A stretch of 64,000 nucleotides of DNA from the NCBI GenBank assembly GCA_016946835.1, contig JACVTC010000256.1, positions 16,001-80,000 of the forward strand, given 5' to 3'. Under the pieces are notes generated by a model. It was not told where the DNA came from. It ran no database searches and saw only the letters and a list, made by a program, of their open reading frames with translations. The DNA comes from Neocallimastix lanati (nom. inval.) (Eukaryota > Neocallimastigomycota > Neocallimastigomycetes > Neocallimastigales > Neocallimastigaceae). The position numbers and the translations under genes were made by a program. Shown here in pieces: positions 23,061-36,385 of this stretch (positions within the stretch are counted from its first letter, which is position 1; each line of letters opens with the position of its first letter).

Positions 23061-23904
23061 CAAAGTAAAAAGCTTGCAATAAGAAAAAAAAATTAAAAAA
23101 AAAAAAAATAAATATTATCTATGCACCAAAAATAATTATTATTCCAAAAAAAACCCACAATCAAAAATTTTATTTCGCTATTTAAAATTTTAATAATTAT
23201 ATAATTTTATTTTATTTATTTTTTTTTTTTTTTTTCCCATCACATAGATAAAAAACCAAAAAAAATGACCACCCCCTTAGCAAAAGCGGGTTTTATTTGT
23301 CAAAGTAGAAAAATTTTTCTATTTAAAAATCGATTGGTCCAAAAAATTTAAATTTTTAATTTAATTATAGATTTATATTAAATTAATTATAAAATAAAAT
23401 TTCGGATATGCCATTTTTTTAAAAACTTAATTTTTTAAATTTTTTAATCAAAATTTAATTTTAAAGCTGAAAAGAAAAAACTTTTTTTTTTTTTTTAATT
23501 ATTATATTAATATATAGATAAAAAATAATAATAGATAAATATAAAATATTAATGAACAATATTTAATTATAGTTTATTTTAGAGTACATTAGATGATTAA
23601 TTTTTTTAAGGAATAAAAAAAAATAAAAATAAATACAAATATTATTTATGCTAAAAAATAAAATCAAATAGTATTTTATTAAACACAATATAATTAATCT
23701 ACATTTAGGATTATAAAAATATTTAAATCTTTAACTATAAAAATTATTAAATAATTAAAAAATAAAATAATATCTAATGTACATAACCACGAATAAATTA
23801 TATAAAAATAATTAATAAGAAATTAACAACAATTAAAATAATTTATAAATATATATATTTTTTTATTTTATTATTTTTTTATTTAATTTTTTTTTTTTTT
23901 GTAG
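23061..23904. other. AT-rich spacer with a slightly GC-richer patch
   Basis: The patch at about 23110-23420 (containing CACCCCCTTAGCAAAAGCGG) is less repetitive than its surroundings but has no ORF, tRNA fold or family resemblance that I recognise. Confidence 0.4.
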
Positions 23905-24260
23905 CATTTATTTATTATTTATTATTTATTATTTAATTATTTATTTATTATTTATTATTTATTATTTATTATTTATTATTTAATTATTTAATTATTTATT
24001 ATTTATTATTTATTATTTATTATTTATTATTTATTATTTAATTATTTAATTATTTAATTATTATTTATTTATTATTTATTATTTATTATTTAATTATTTA
24101 TTATTTATTATTTATTATTTTTTATTTTTTATTACTTATTTATTACTTATTATTTAATTATTTATTATTTATTATTTTTATTTATTATTTTTATTTATTA
24201 TTTATTATTTTTATTTATTATTTATTTTTTTATTTATTATTTATTATTTATTTATATATA
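23905..24260. repeat. TTATTTA-type microsatellite
   Basis: About 350 bp of TATTTATTATTTATTATT heptamer-like repeats with occasional AATTATTTAATTA interruptions. Confidence 0.85.
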
Positions 24261-24479
24261 ATTTTTATTTACTTATTTCTTTTTTTATTTTATTAAAAAA
24301 AAAGGAAAAGAATAAATTATTATAAATAAAAAAAATAAAATATATATTTAAAATTAATATTAAATATTATTATTTTATTTTATAAAAAAAATAAAAATAT
24401 ATCTTTAAAATTAAATAAAATATTAAATATATATTTGATTTAATTTATGATACATTTTGAAATACAACTTTCTCTTTAG
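24261..24479. other. AT-rich spacer
   Basis: No feature was recognised. Confidence 0.4.
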
Positions 24480-25225
24480 AAATTTTTAGGTCAAAAAATT
24501 TTTTTGGGTTATTGAAAAATTTAGGGTCAAAGAATTTTTTAGGTCAAAAAATTTTTAGGTCAAAAAATTTTTTTGGGTTATTGAAAAATTTAGGGTCAAA
24601 GAATTTTTTTGGGTTATTGAAAAATTTAGGGTCAAAGAATTTTTTAGGTCAAAGAATTTTTTAGGTCAAAAAATTTTTTGGGTTATTGAAAAATTTAGGG
24701 TCAAAGAATTTTTTTGGGTTATTGAAAAATTTAGGGTCAAAGAATTTTTTTGGGTTATTGAAAAATTTAGGGTCAAAGAATTTTTTAGGTCAAAAATTTT
24801 TTAGGTCAAAAAATTTTTAGGGGTTATTGAAAAAATTTAGGGTCAAAGAATTTTTTAGGTCAAAAATTTTTTAGGTCAAAAAATTTTTTTGGGTTATTGA
24901 AAAAATTTAGGGTCAAAGAATTTTTTTGGGTTATTGAAAAATTTAGGGTCAAAGAATTTTTTTGGGTTATTGAAAAATTTAGGGTCAAAGAAAATTTAGG
25001 GTCAAAGAATTTTTTAGGTCAAAAAATTTTTTTGGGTTATTGAAAAATTTAGGGTCAAAGAATTTTTTAGGTCAAAAAATTTTTTTGGGTTATTGAAAAA
25101 TTTAGGGTCAAAGAAAATTTAGAGTCAAAAAATTTTTAGGTCAAAAAATTTTTTTGGGTTATTGAAAAATTTAGGGTCAAAGAATTTTTTAGGTCAAAGA
25201 AATTTTTTGGGTTATTGAAATTAGT
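24480..25225. repeat. Composite array of two interleaved motifs
   Basis: Motif 1 (TTTAGGGTCAAAGAATTTTT) and motif 2 (TAGGTCAAAAAATTTTT) alternate irregularly with a GGGTTATTGAAAAA linker, giving 35- and 17-bp spacings. It is unusually G-bearing for this window on one strand. The TTAGGG inside motif 1 is always followed by TCAAA, so this is not telomere repeat. Confidence 0.85.
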
Positions 25226-26004
25226 GGATATATAAAATATAAGTAAAATTAATAATAATAATCAATAAATATTTATATTATATTTTGATAAAAAAAGTAA
25301 TAAATGTAAATAAATAAAATAAAATGTTATTTATTATTTTATTATTTTTATTTCAAGAGGTACATAACTTTTAATATTATTACTATTTTTTATTATTCAT
25401 AATTATTATTAATAAGATGAATATTTATTTAAATATTAATTATTAAATATTCATTCTTTAATAAAATAAACATTTAAGAAATATTATTTAAAAGATATAT
25501 TATTTATTGTACTACCATTTTTATTTCAAGAATTATTAAGCTTTAAATATTATATATATTTATTTAGTATATTAATATTTATTACTAACAATATTTTTAT
25601 AAAGGATTTTGAAGATTAATATTTAATTAATCATTTAGTATTCAAAACATAATAAAATAAACCTATAATGATAAAAAAGAAAATATAAAAGTACTTTTTT
25701 ATAAAAAAAATAATGTCAAAACTTTATAATAACATAAAATATGTATTTTAATAATTTTTATAAAAAATAAATAAAATTAAATAATTTTTCTTAATTATTA
25801 ATAATAATTTTTTAAATATAATATTTTTTATATATATTTAAATATTAAATATTTTTTAAATCAAAAATAAAAAGAATAAATAATTAAAGGTCACTCACTT
25901 TACAAATAATTTCTTTTTTATAGTAATTAAATGATATATTTTTATAGTTCTAATATAATTATTTTAAAAGAAACTAAATTATATATTTCATTTTTTTTAT
26001 TTAT

Positions 26005-26043
<39 letters not shown>

Positions 26044-26264
26044 GATTTGAGACTTAGATATTTTATTTAAAAATTAATAAAGATTCAAATTTTATTTAAA
26101 TAATATAATAAAAAGGCATATAATAATATATTATTTGAAAATACAATATTACTTGTTTATGAAAAATTAAAATTTATTTTTTTTTTTTTGTTTGTTTTTT
26201 TGTTTTTTTGTTTTGGTTTTTTTTTTTTTTTTTTTATTTGTTTGTATGTGTGTGTGTTTCAAAA
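25226..26264. other. AT-rich spacer with homopolymers
   Basis: A long A-run is present near 26010-26040, and a T/G stretch at about 26170-26258 ends in a short TGTGTGTG. No gene was seen. Confidence 0.5.
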
Positions 26265-29200
26265 AATAGTGTTGAGATTTAATGGTTTACAATTATTGAA
26301 ATAACTAATGAACAAATTAAAATTATATTATAAGATGCTTATCAATTAAATGTATATTTTATTAAATGTTGAACCCTTCACAACTAAATTTTCAAGATAT
26401 TCAAATATTTGTTTAAACTTAGGGTTATTTTTATTAAATTATTAATAATACATATAGATAGTTTTGAGATTTGAAGTTTTATAACTTTTTAAATTTTTAA
26501 CGAATAAATGAAAATAATATATCACTAGATGCACAATAAATAGGGTTTTATTATATTAAACGTTGAATTCATCGCAACTAAATTTTAAAATTATTCAAGT
26601 ATTTTTTTAATTTTTTTAAAAATTTTATAATTAATTTTAATTATTAACCCTGAAATAATATTGTATATACGATGAAATAACTCATGAAATAGTAAACCTA
26701 GAATAAAATAAATTATATCATTAGAAAAGCATTTGTTTTCGCTTACTTAAAATGAAAATAAATTATTTGTAACTTCATTTTTAAAAAAAAAAATTTTTTT
26801 TTTATTTTTTAGTAAAATTTTTGTAATAAATTTTTATAATAATCATGAATCAAGTTGGAAATATGGGTTGAAATAACTCATGAAATAATAATCTTAAAAT
26901 AAAAATAAATATATCATTAGAAAAGCTTTTGTTTGCACTTACTTAAAATGAATATAAATTATTTGTAACTTCATTTTTAAAAAAAATTTTTTTTTTTTTT
27001 TCTCAGTAAAATTTTTATTATAAATTTTTATAATAATCATGAATCAAGTTGGAAATATGGGTTGAAATAATTCATGAAATAATAATCTTAAAATAAAAAT
27101 AAATATATCATTAGAAAAGCTTTTGTTTGCACTTACTTAAAATGAAAATAAATTATTTGTAACTTCATTTTTAAAAAAAAAATTTTTTTTTTTTTTTTTC
27201 AGTAAAATTTTTATAATAAATTTTTATAATAATCATAAATCAAGTTGGATATATAGGTTGAAATAAATCATGAAATAGTAAACCTAGAATAAAATATATT
27301 ATATCATTAGAAAAGCATTTGTTTTCGCTTACTTAAAATGAAAATAAATTATTTGTAACTTCATTTTTAAAAAAAAAAAAATTTTTTTTATTTTTTACTA
27401 AAATTTTTATAATAAATTTTTATAATAATCATGAATCAAGTTGGAAATATGGGTTGAAATAACTCATGAAGTAGTAAACCTAGAATAAAATAAATTATAT
27501 CATTAGAAAAGTATTTGTTTTCTCTTACTTAAAATGAATATAAATTATTTGTAACTTCATTTTTAAAAAAAAAATTTTTTTTTTATTTTTTACTAAAATT
27601 TTTATAATAAATTTTTATAATAATCATGAAACAAGTTGGAAATATGGGTTGAAATAATTCATGAAATAATAATCTTAAAATAAAAATAAATATATCATTA
27701 GAAAAGCTTTTGTTTGCACTTACTTAAAATGAAAATAAATTATTTGTAACTTCATTTTTAAAAAAAAAATTTTTTTTTTTTTTTTTTTCTCAGTAAAATT
27801 TTTATAATAAATTTTTATAATAATCATGAAACAAGTTAGAAATATGGGTTGAAATAACTCATGAAATAGTAAACTTAGAATAAAATATATTACATCATTA
27901 GAAATACATTTATTTGCGCTTACTTAAAATGAAAATAAATTATTTGTAACTTCATTTTTAAAAAAAAAAATTTTTTTTTATTTTTCAGTAAAATTTTTAT
28001 AATAAATTTTTATAATAATCATGAAACAAGTTAGAAATATGGGTTGAAATAACTCATGAAATGGTAAACATAGAATAAAATATATTATATAATTAGAAAA
28101 GCATTCGTTTTCGCTTACTTAAAATGAATATAAATTATTTGTAACTTCATTTTTAAAAAAAAAAAAATTTTTTTTTTATTTTTTACTAAAATTTTTATAA
28201 TAAATTTTTATAATAATCATGAATCAAGTTAGAAATATGGGTTGAAATAACTCATGAAGTAGTAAACCTAGAATAAAATATATTATATCATTAGAAAAGC
28301 ATTTGTTTTCGCTTACTTAAAATGAATATAAATTATTTGTAACTTCATTTTTAAAAAAAATTTTTTTTTTTTTTTTCTCAGTAAAATTTTTATTATAAAT
28401 TTTTATAATAATCATGAATCAAGTTGGAAATATGGGTTGAAATAATTCATGAAATAATAATCTTAAAATAAAAATAAATATATCATTAGAAAAGCTTTTG
28501 TTTGCACTTACTTAAAATGAAAATAAATTATTTGTAACTTCATTTTTAAAAAAAAAATTTTTTTATTTTTTTGTAAAATTTTTATAATAAATTTTTATAA
28601 TAATCATGAAACAAGTTGGAAATATGGGTTGAAATAACTCATGAAGTAGTAAACCTAGAATAAAATAAATTATATCATTAGAAAAGCATTTGTTTTCTCT
28701 TACTTAAAATGAAAATAAATTATTTGTAACTTCATTTTTTAAAAAAAAATTTTTTTTTTTATTTTTCAGTATAATTTTTATAATAAATTTTTATAATAAG
28801 CATGGATCAAGTTGGATATATAGGTTGAAATAACTCATGAAGTAGTAAACCTAGAATAAAATAAATTATATCATTAGAAAAGCATTTGTTTTCTCTTACT
28901 TAAAATGAATATAAATTATTTGTAACTTCATTTTTAAAAAAAAATTTTTTTTTTATTTTTTACTAAAATTTTTATAATAAATTTTTATAATAATCATGAA
29001 TCAAGTTAGAAATATGGGTTGAAATAATTCATGAAATAGTAAAAGTAGAATAAAATATAATATATCATTAGAAATGCATTTGTTTTCTCTTACTAAAAAT
29101 GAAAATAAATTATTTGTAACTTCATTTTTAAAAAAAAAATTTTTTTTTTATTTTTCAGTAAAATTTTTATAATAAATTTTTATAATAATCATGAATCAAG

Positions 29201-31560
29201 TTGGAAATATGGGTTGAAATAACTCATGAAGTAGTAAACCTAGAATAAAATAAATTATATCATTAGAAAAGCATTTGTTTTCTCTTACTTAAAATGTAAA
29301 TAAATTATATGTAACTTCATTTTTAAAAAAAAAAAATTTTTTTTTTTTTCAGTAAAATTTTTATAATAAATTTTTATAATAAGGATGGATCAAGTTGGAA
29401 ATATGGGTTGAAATAACTCATGAAATAGTACTCTTAGAATAAAATAAATTATATAATTAAAAAAGTATTTGTTTTCTCTTACTTAAAATGAAAACAAATT
29501 ATTTGGAACTTCATTTTTAAAAATAAATTAATTTTTTTTTTTTTTTCAGTAAAATTTTTATAATAAATTTTTATAATAATCATGAATCAAGTATGAAATA
29601 TGGGTTGAAATAACTCATGAAATAGTAAACTTAGAATAAAATATAATATATCATTAGAAATGTTTTTGTTTGCGCTTACTTAAAATGAATATAAATTATT
29701 TGTAACTTCATTTTTTAAAAAAAAAAAAATTTTTTTTTTTTTCAGTAAAATTTTTATAATAAGTTTTTATAATAAGCATGGATCAAGTTGGAAATATGGG
29801 TTGATATAACTCATGAAGTAGTAAACCTAGAATAAAACAAATTATATCATTAGAAAAGCATTTGTTTTCGCTTACTTAAAATGAATATAAATTATTTGTA
29901 ACTTCATTTTTAGAAAAAAAATTTTTTTTTTTTTTTTTCAGTAAAATTTTTATAATAAATTTTTATAATAAGGATGGATCAAGTTGGAAATATTAGTTAA
30001 AATAACTCATGAAGTAGTATACCTATAATAAAATAAATTATATCATTAGAAAAGCATTTGTTTTCGCTTACTTAAAATGAATATAAATTATTTGTAACTT
30101 CATTTTTAAAAAAAAAATTTTTTTTTTATTTTTTACTAAAATTTTTATAATAAATTTTTATAATAATCATGAAACAAGTTGGAAATATGGGTTGAAATAA
30201 TTCATGAAATAATAATCTTAAAATAAAAATAAATATATCATTAGAAAAGCTTTTGTTTGCACTTACTTAAAATGAAAATAAATTATTTGTAACTTCATTT
30301 TTAAAAAAAAAAAATTTTTTTTTTTATTTTTTACTAAAATTTTTATAATATATTTTTATAATAAGCATGGATCAAGTTGGATATATAGGTTGAAATAAAT
30401 CATGAAATAGTAAACCTAGAATAAAATATATTATATCATTAGAAAAGCATTTGTTTTCTCTTACTTAAAATGAATATTAATTATTTGTAACTTCATTTTT
30501 AAAAAAAAAAAAATTTTTTTTTTATTTTTTACTAAAATTTTTATAATAATCATGAATCAAGTTAGAAATATGGGTTGAAATAATTCATGAAATAGTAAAA
30601 GTAGAATAAAATATAATATATCATTAGAAATGCATTTGTTTTCTCTTACTTAAAATGAAAATAAATTGTTTGTAAAATCATTTTTAAAAAAAAAAATTTT
30701 TTTTTTATTTTTCAGTAAAATTTTTATAATAAATTTTTATAATAAGCATGGATCAAGTTGGAAATATGGGTTGAAATAACTCATGAAGTAGTAAACCTAG
30801 AATAAAATATATTATATCATTAGAAAAGCATTTGTTTTCGCTTACTTAAAATGAATATAAATTATTTGTAACTTCATTTTTAAAAAAAAAATTTTTTTTT
30901 TTTTTTTCAATAAAATTTTTATAATAAATTTTTATAATAATCATGAATCAAGTTGGAAATATAGGTTGAAATAACTCATGAAGTAGTAAACCTAGAATAA
31001 AATAAATTATATCATTAGAAAAGCATTTGTTTTCTCTTACTTAAAATGAATATTAATTAATTGTAACTTCATTTTTAAAAAAAAAATTTTTTTTTTATTT
31101 TTTACTAAAATTTTTATAATAAATTTTTATAATAATCATGAATCAAGTTAGAAATATGGGTTGAAATAATTCATGAAATAGTAAAAGTAGAATAAAATAT
31201 AATATATCATTAGAAATGCATTTGTTTTCTCTTACTTAAAATGAAAATAAATTGTTTGTAAAATCATTTTTAAAAAAAAAATTTTTTTTTTTATTTTTCA
31301 GTAAAATTTTTATAATAATTTTTTTTAATAAGCATGGATCAAGTTGGATATATAGGTTGAAATAATTCATGAAGTTCTAAGCTTAGAATAAAATAAATTA
31401 TATCATAAGAAAAGCATTTGTTTTCGCTAATTTTAAATGAATATAAATTATTTGTAACTTCATTTTTAAAAATAGATATTTTTTTTTTAATAAAATTTTT
31501 ATAATAAGCATGAATCAAGTTGGATATATAGGTTAAAATAATTCATGAAAAAATAAGTAT
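26265..31560. repeat. 195-bp satellite array
   Basis: About 25 units are marked by AAGTTGGAAATATGGGTTGA at 26851, 27045, 27241, 27437, 27633 and so on to 31517, with spacing of 193-200 bp. Every unit has ATTATTTGTAACTTCATTTT followed by an A-run meeting a T-run (a near-perfect A/T palindrome). At least two older, degenerate units precede the array (GTTGAGATTT at 26272 and TTTTGAGATTT at about 26462). Divergence increases at both edges, as expected for a satellite homogenised from its centre. No coding potential. Confidence 0.92.
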
Positions 31561-31839
31561 ATAATAAAAATGAAAATATCATTAAATATTTAATATTAGA
31601 AATATTTAATTTATAAAAATTTAAACTCTTAATTATTAATATTTAAAGCTGATAATTAAAAAAAAATACCTATTCATATGTAATAAAATATTATTTATAA
31701 TTAGATATATAAAAAAAATATAAATTTAAATATTAAATAAATTTAATTTAAAATATTAATGAATAAATATTAATTATATAAATAATTAAATATTTTAATA
31801 AAAAAAAATATTTTTATTTTATAGAATAAAATAAAGCAT
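31561..31839. other. AT-rich spacer between satellites
   Basis: Nothing recognised. Confidence 0.4.
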
Positions 31840-33905
31840 ATTTAAGCCATATATGTCAAAAAAAATAGCGAAAAAACTTTTTTCTTTCAAATGCAAAAAT
31901 ATTTGAATATTTTATTCATAATAAGCAAAAGTATTTTCAGATTAATTTTTTTTTATAATTATTATTTAAAATAAAAAGTTTATATAAGTGGATGTATATT
32001 ATGTTTATAAATAAATCAACTATACATATTAATGAATAAATAATTATAAAATAAATAAATAAATAATTTCATAAACAAATTCTTTTATTTTTGGTAAATA
32101 AAAAAAATTTGCTCAAACCGTATATGTCAAAAAAAAATAGCGAAAAAACTTTTTTCTTTAAAATGCAAAAATATTTGAATATTTTATTCCCAATAAGCAA
32201 AAGTATTTTCAGATTAATTTTTTTTTATATAATTATTATTTAAAATAAAAAGTTTATATAAGTGGATGTATATTATGTTTATAAATAAATCAACTATACA
32301 TATTAATGAATAAATAATTATAAAATAAATAAATAAATAATTTAATAAACAAATTCTTTTATTTTTGGTAAATAAAAAAAATTTGCTCAAACCGTATATG
32401 TCAAAAAAAAAATAGCGAAAAAACTTTTTTCTTTAAAATGCAAAAATATTTGAATATTTTATTCATAATAAGCAAAAGTATTTTCAGATTAATTTTTTTT
32501 ATATAATTATTATTTAAAATAAAAAGTTTATATAAGTGGATATATATTATGTTTATAAATAAATCAACTATACATATTAATGAATAAATAATTATAAAAT
32601 AAATAAATAAATAATTTAATAAACAAATTCTTTTATTTTTGGTAAATAAAAAAAATTTGCTCAAACCGTATATGTCAAAAAAAAAATAGCGAAAAAACTT
32701 TTTTCTTTAAAATGCAAAAATATTTGAATATTTTATTCATAATAAGCAAAAGTATTTTCAGATTAATTTTTTATATATAATTATTATTTAAAATAAAAAG
32801 TTTATATAAGTGGATGTATATTATGTTTATAAATAAATCAACTATACATATTAATGAATAAATAATTATAAAATAAATAAATAAATAATTTAATAAACAA
32901 ATTCTTTTATTTTTGGTAAATAAAAAAAATTTGCTCAAACCGTATATGTCAAAAAAAAATAGCTAAAAAACTTTTTTCTCTAAAATGCAAAAATATTTGA
33001 ATATTTTATTCATAATAAGCAAAAGTATTTTCAGATTAATTTTTTTTTATATAATTATTATTTAAAATAAAAAGTTTATATAAGTGGATGTATATTATGT
33101 TTATAAATAAATCAACTATACATATTAATGAATAAATAATTATAAAATAAATAAATAAATAATTTCATAAACAAATTCTTTTATTTTTGGTAAATAAAAA
33201 AAATTTGCTCAAACCGTATATGTCAAAAAAAAATAGCTAAAAAACTTTTTTCTCTAAAATGCAAAAATATTTTAATATTTTATTCCTAATAAGCAAAAGT
33301 ATTTTTGGATTAATTTTTTTTATATAATTATTATTTAAAATAAAAAGTTTATATAAGTGGATGTATATTATGTTTATAAATAAATCAACTATACATATTA
33401 ATGAATAAATAATTATAAAATAAATAAATAAATAATTTCATAAACAAATTCTTTTATTTTTGGTAAATAAAAAAAATTTGCTCAAACCGTATATGTCAAA
33501 AAAAAATAGCTAAAAAACTTTTTTCTCTAAAATGCAAAAATATTTGAATATTTTATTCATAATAAGCAAAAGTATTTTCTGATTAATTTTTTTATATAAT
33601 TATTATTTAAAATAAAAAGTTTATATAAGTGGATGTATATTATGTTTATAAATAAATCAACTATACATATTAATGAATAAATAATTATAAAATAAATAAA
33701 TAAATAATTTCATAAACAAATTCTTTTATTTTTGGTAAATAAAAAAAATTTGCTCAAACCGTATATGTCAAAAAAAAATAGCTAAAAAACTTTTTTCTCT
33801 AAAATGCAAAAATATTTTAATATTTTATTCCTAATAAGCAAAAGTATTTTTGGATTAATTTTTTTTATATAATTATTATTTAAAATAAAAAGTTTATATA
33901 AGTGA
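31840..33905. repeat. 273-bp satellite array
   Basis: Eight head-to-tail units are marked by TATATGTCAAAAAAAA at 31850, 32121, 32394, 32668, 32943, 33218, 33491 and 33764. The units are very similar to each other (CAAACCGTATATGTC; GCAAAAGTATTTTCAGATTA; AAGTGGATGTATATTATG). Single-unit variants such as AGCGAAAAAAC versus AGCTAAAAAAC split the array into left and right halves. The short minus-strand frame at 32401-32664 is a repeat by-product. Confidence 0.92.
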
Positions 33906-34144
33906 ATGTAAAAATATAAATAAATAAATTTATTTATTAACATTAATGAATGTAAATTAATAATATAAATAAATATTTTAATATAAATATTAATGAATAT
34001 ATTAATATATTAAATAAATATTTTGACATATCTATTAATGAACATGTATTAATAATATAAATAAATAATTCAATATAGTTATTAATGAATATTTATTAAT
34101 AAAATAAATAAAATAGGATTATGAGTTGCATTTCGGATAACGTG
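33906..34144. other. AT-rich junction preceding block B
   Basis: It ends with GCATTTCGGATAACGTGGC, a motif also found inside both block copies (near 943 and 35087), so repeat-mediated joining is possible. Confidence 0.5.
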
Positions 34145-35189
34145 GCTTTTTAAATTTAAATAAATTAAATCGGAGAGATGTGCTTTTCACAAAATGTGGC
34201 TTAAAATATTTTTATTATTTATTATTTATTTATTATATTATTATAATTATTTATTATATTTATTATTTGTTATTATATTTTATATTTATTATTTGCTGTT
34301 GTTTATTATTTATTATTATTTTTTATATTTATTATTTCCTATTATTTATTATTTGCTATTATTTATTATTTATTATTTATTATTTACTAGGGTTATTTAT
34401 TGGTTAAAAAAATATATATTGTGGCAATTAATTAAAAATATTTAAGCCACATTGTGAAAAACACAATTGCGAAATGCACATTTGCACATTCATAAAATTG
34501 CATTTTGAAAATGTGGCTTTTTAAAGTTTTAAATAATTAATTAATAAATAAAAGTTAGGGTCAGAGATTTTTTAATTTTTATATTATTAAGTTATTAATA
34601 ATATAAATATTATAATATATATTAATGAATATATTCTACTATTTTAAATAAATATTAATAAAATATTATATAAGTGTATGTATATAATGTATATAAATAA
34701 ATTTAATTGTAAATATTAATGTATATATATTAATTATGTAAATAAATATTTTAATAAAAATATTAATCAATATATATTTATATACTATAAATAAATATTA
34801 TAATGTATATTAATGAATATTTATTAATAATACAAATTAATATTATAATATATATAAATTAATATTTAATAACAATATAAATAAATATTTATATATATAT
34901 AAATGAATATTTAATAACAATATAAATAAATATTTTAATATATATATTAATGTATATATATTAATTTTTTAAATAAATATTTTTATATATCTATTAATGA
35001 ACATGTTTTAATAACATAAATAAATAATTCAATATATATATTAATGAATATTTATTAATAAAATAAATAAATAGGGTTATGAGTTCCATTTCGGATAACG
35101 TGGCTTGTTAAAATTTAAATAAATAAAATAAAATTTAAAAATCTCTAACCCTAATATTTATTTATTATTATTTAATTTTTATTTCTTTT

Positions 35190-35222
<33 letters not shown>

Positions 35223-36299
35223 TTTTATTTCTATTATTATTATTTATTTATTTTAAAAAATAGTTATATAAAAAAAAATATAAATCAATAAAAAATATTT
35301 TAAATAAAAAATATATATTTATATATAAAATTTAAAAAGGTTTATATATATATTTAAAATATAAAAAATTAATTATATTTAAATTTTAAAAATCCTTATA
35401 AATATCTTTAAAGTTATATTTAAAACTTAAAAAGGTTATATATCTTTTAATTATAAAAAAAAATATTCCTTAAATATTCTTCAGAAATATAAATAAAAGT
35501 TTTAAAATAAATTTTCTTTAAATGTTTATTAATTATTTAAGGTTAATAAAACAATTGTGACAGAATTCAGATAATTCTTTTCGTTTGATAATTAACCTGT
35601 AATTTATTATAAATTGGTATTTTCATTACTTAATTTAATTAAATATTTAAACTATCATTTAATATTATCATTTCTTAGTTCTTCCAGTATCATCAAACAT
35701 TGTTTACATCATAAGAAAGTTTATTTACTTATTTTTTTTTTTTTTTGTTATTTATGATTTAATTGAGGATAGTGCATTTCGCAATGTGGCGTATTTTTGT
35801 ATTTTACTATTTTTTTAATAATATAATAAATAATAAGTATTCTTTTTTCTTTTTTATATATAATTTATTAATATTCCATTGTAAAAATAAGTTTTTATAA
35901 AAAATAATTTTTAATATTTCTTTTGAAATAGTAATTATTTTTATATTTATTTATGATTATATAGAATATCTTAAAAATGTATGGCTTTATTTTTTTAAAT
36001 ATTTAAGCCACATTACAAATCAAATTATTGTGAAATGTACTATATTCGAATTACTTGCATAAATCCCATTTTTTTTGTGATACTTTATTAAATATATGTT
36101 TAAGTTTATACTGAAAAGAATTGAACTTTTTGCCGTTTCATCTTAAATTTTATTTTCTTCAATTGATATAGATGTATTAAATTCTTTTAGGGATGATTAT
36201 TTAAGCATTCATATTTAGGGGTTTTTATTTTTTTTAACATTTAAAATAATGAAAGATTTGCATTTATATAGTTTTATCATATATTATATTTAGGAATTA

Positions 36300-36334
<35 letters not shown>

Positions 36335-36346
36335 AAATATATTTTA

Positions 36347-36385
<39 letters not shown>

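Noticed and set aside
23110-23420. Possible small RNA or tRNA gene in the GC-richer patch
   Set aside because: No cloverleaf arms, B-box-like motif or conserved family sequence could be found.
24480-25225. TTAGGG occurrences as interstitial telomere repeats
   Set aside because: The hexamer is never tandem and is always embedded in TTTAGGGTCAAAG; it belongs to the composite array.
31840-33905. CRISPR-like repeat-spacer array
   Set aside because: The units are head-to-tail and similar along the whole 273 bp, with no unique spacers, and the sequence is eukaryotic.
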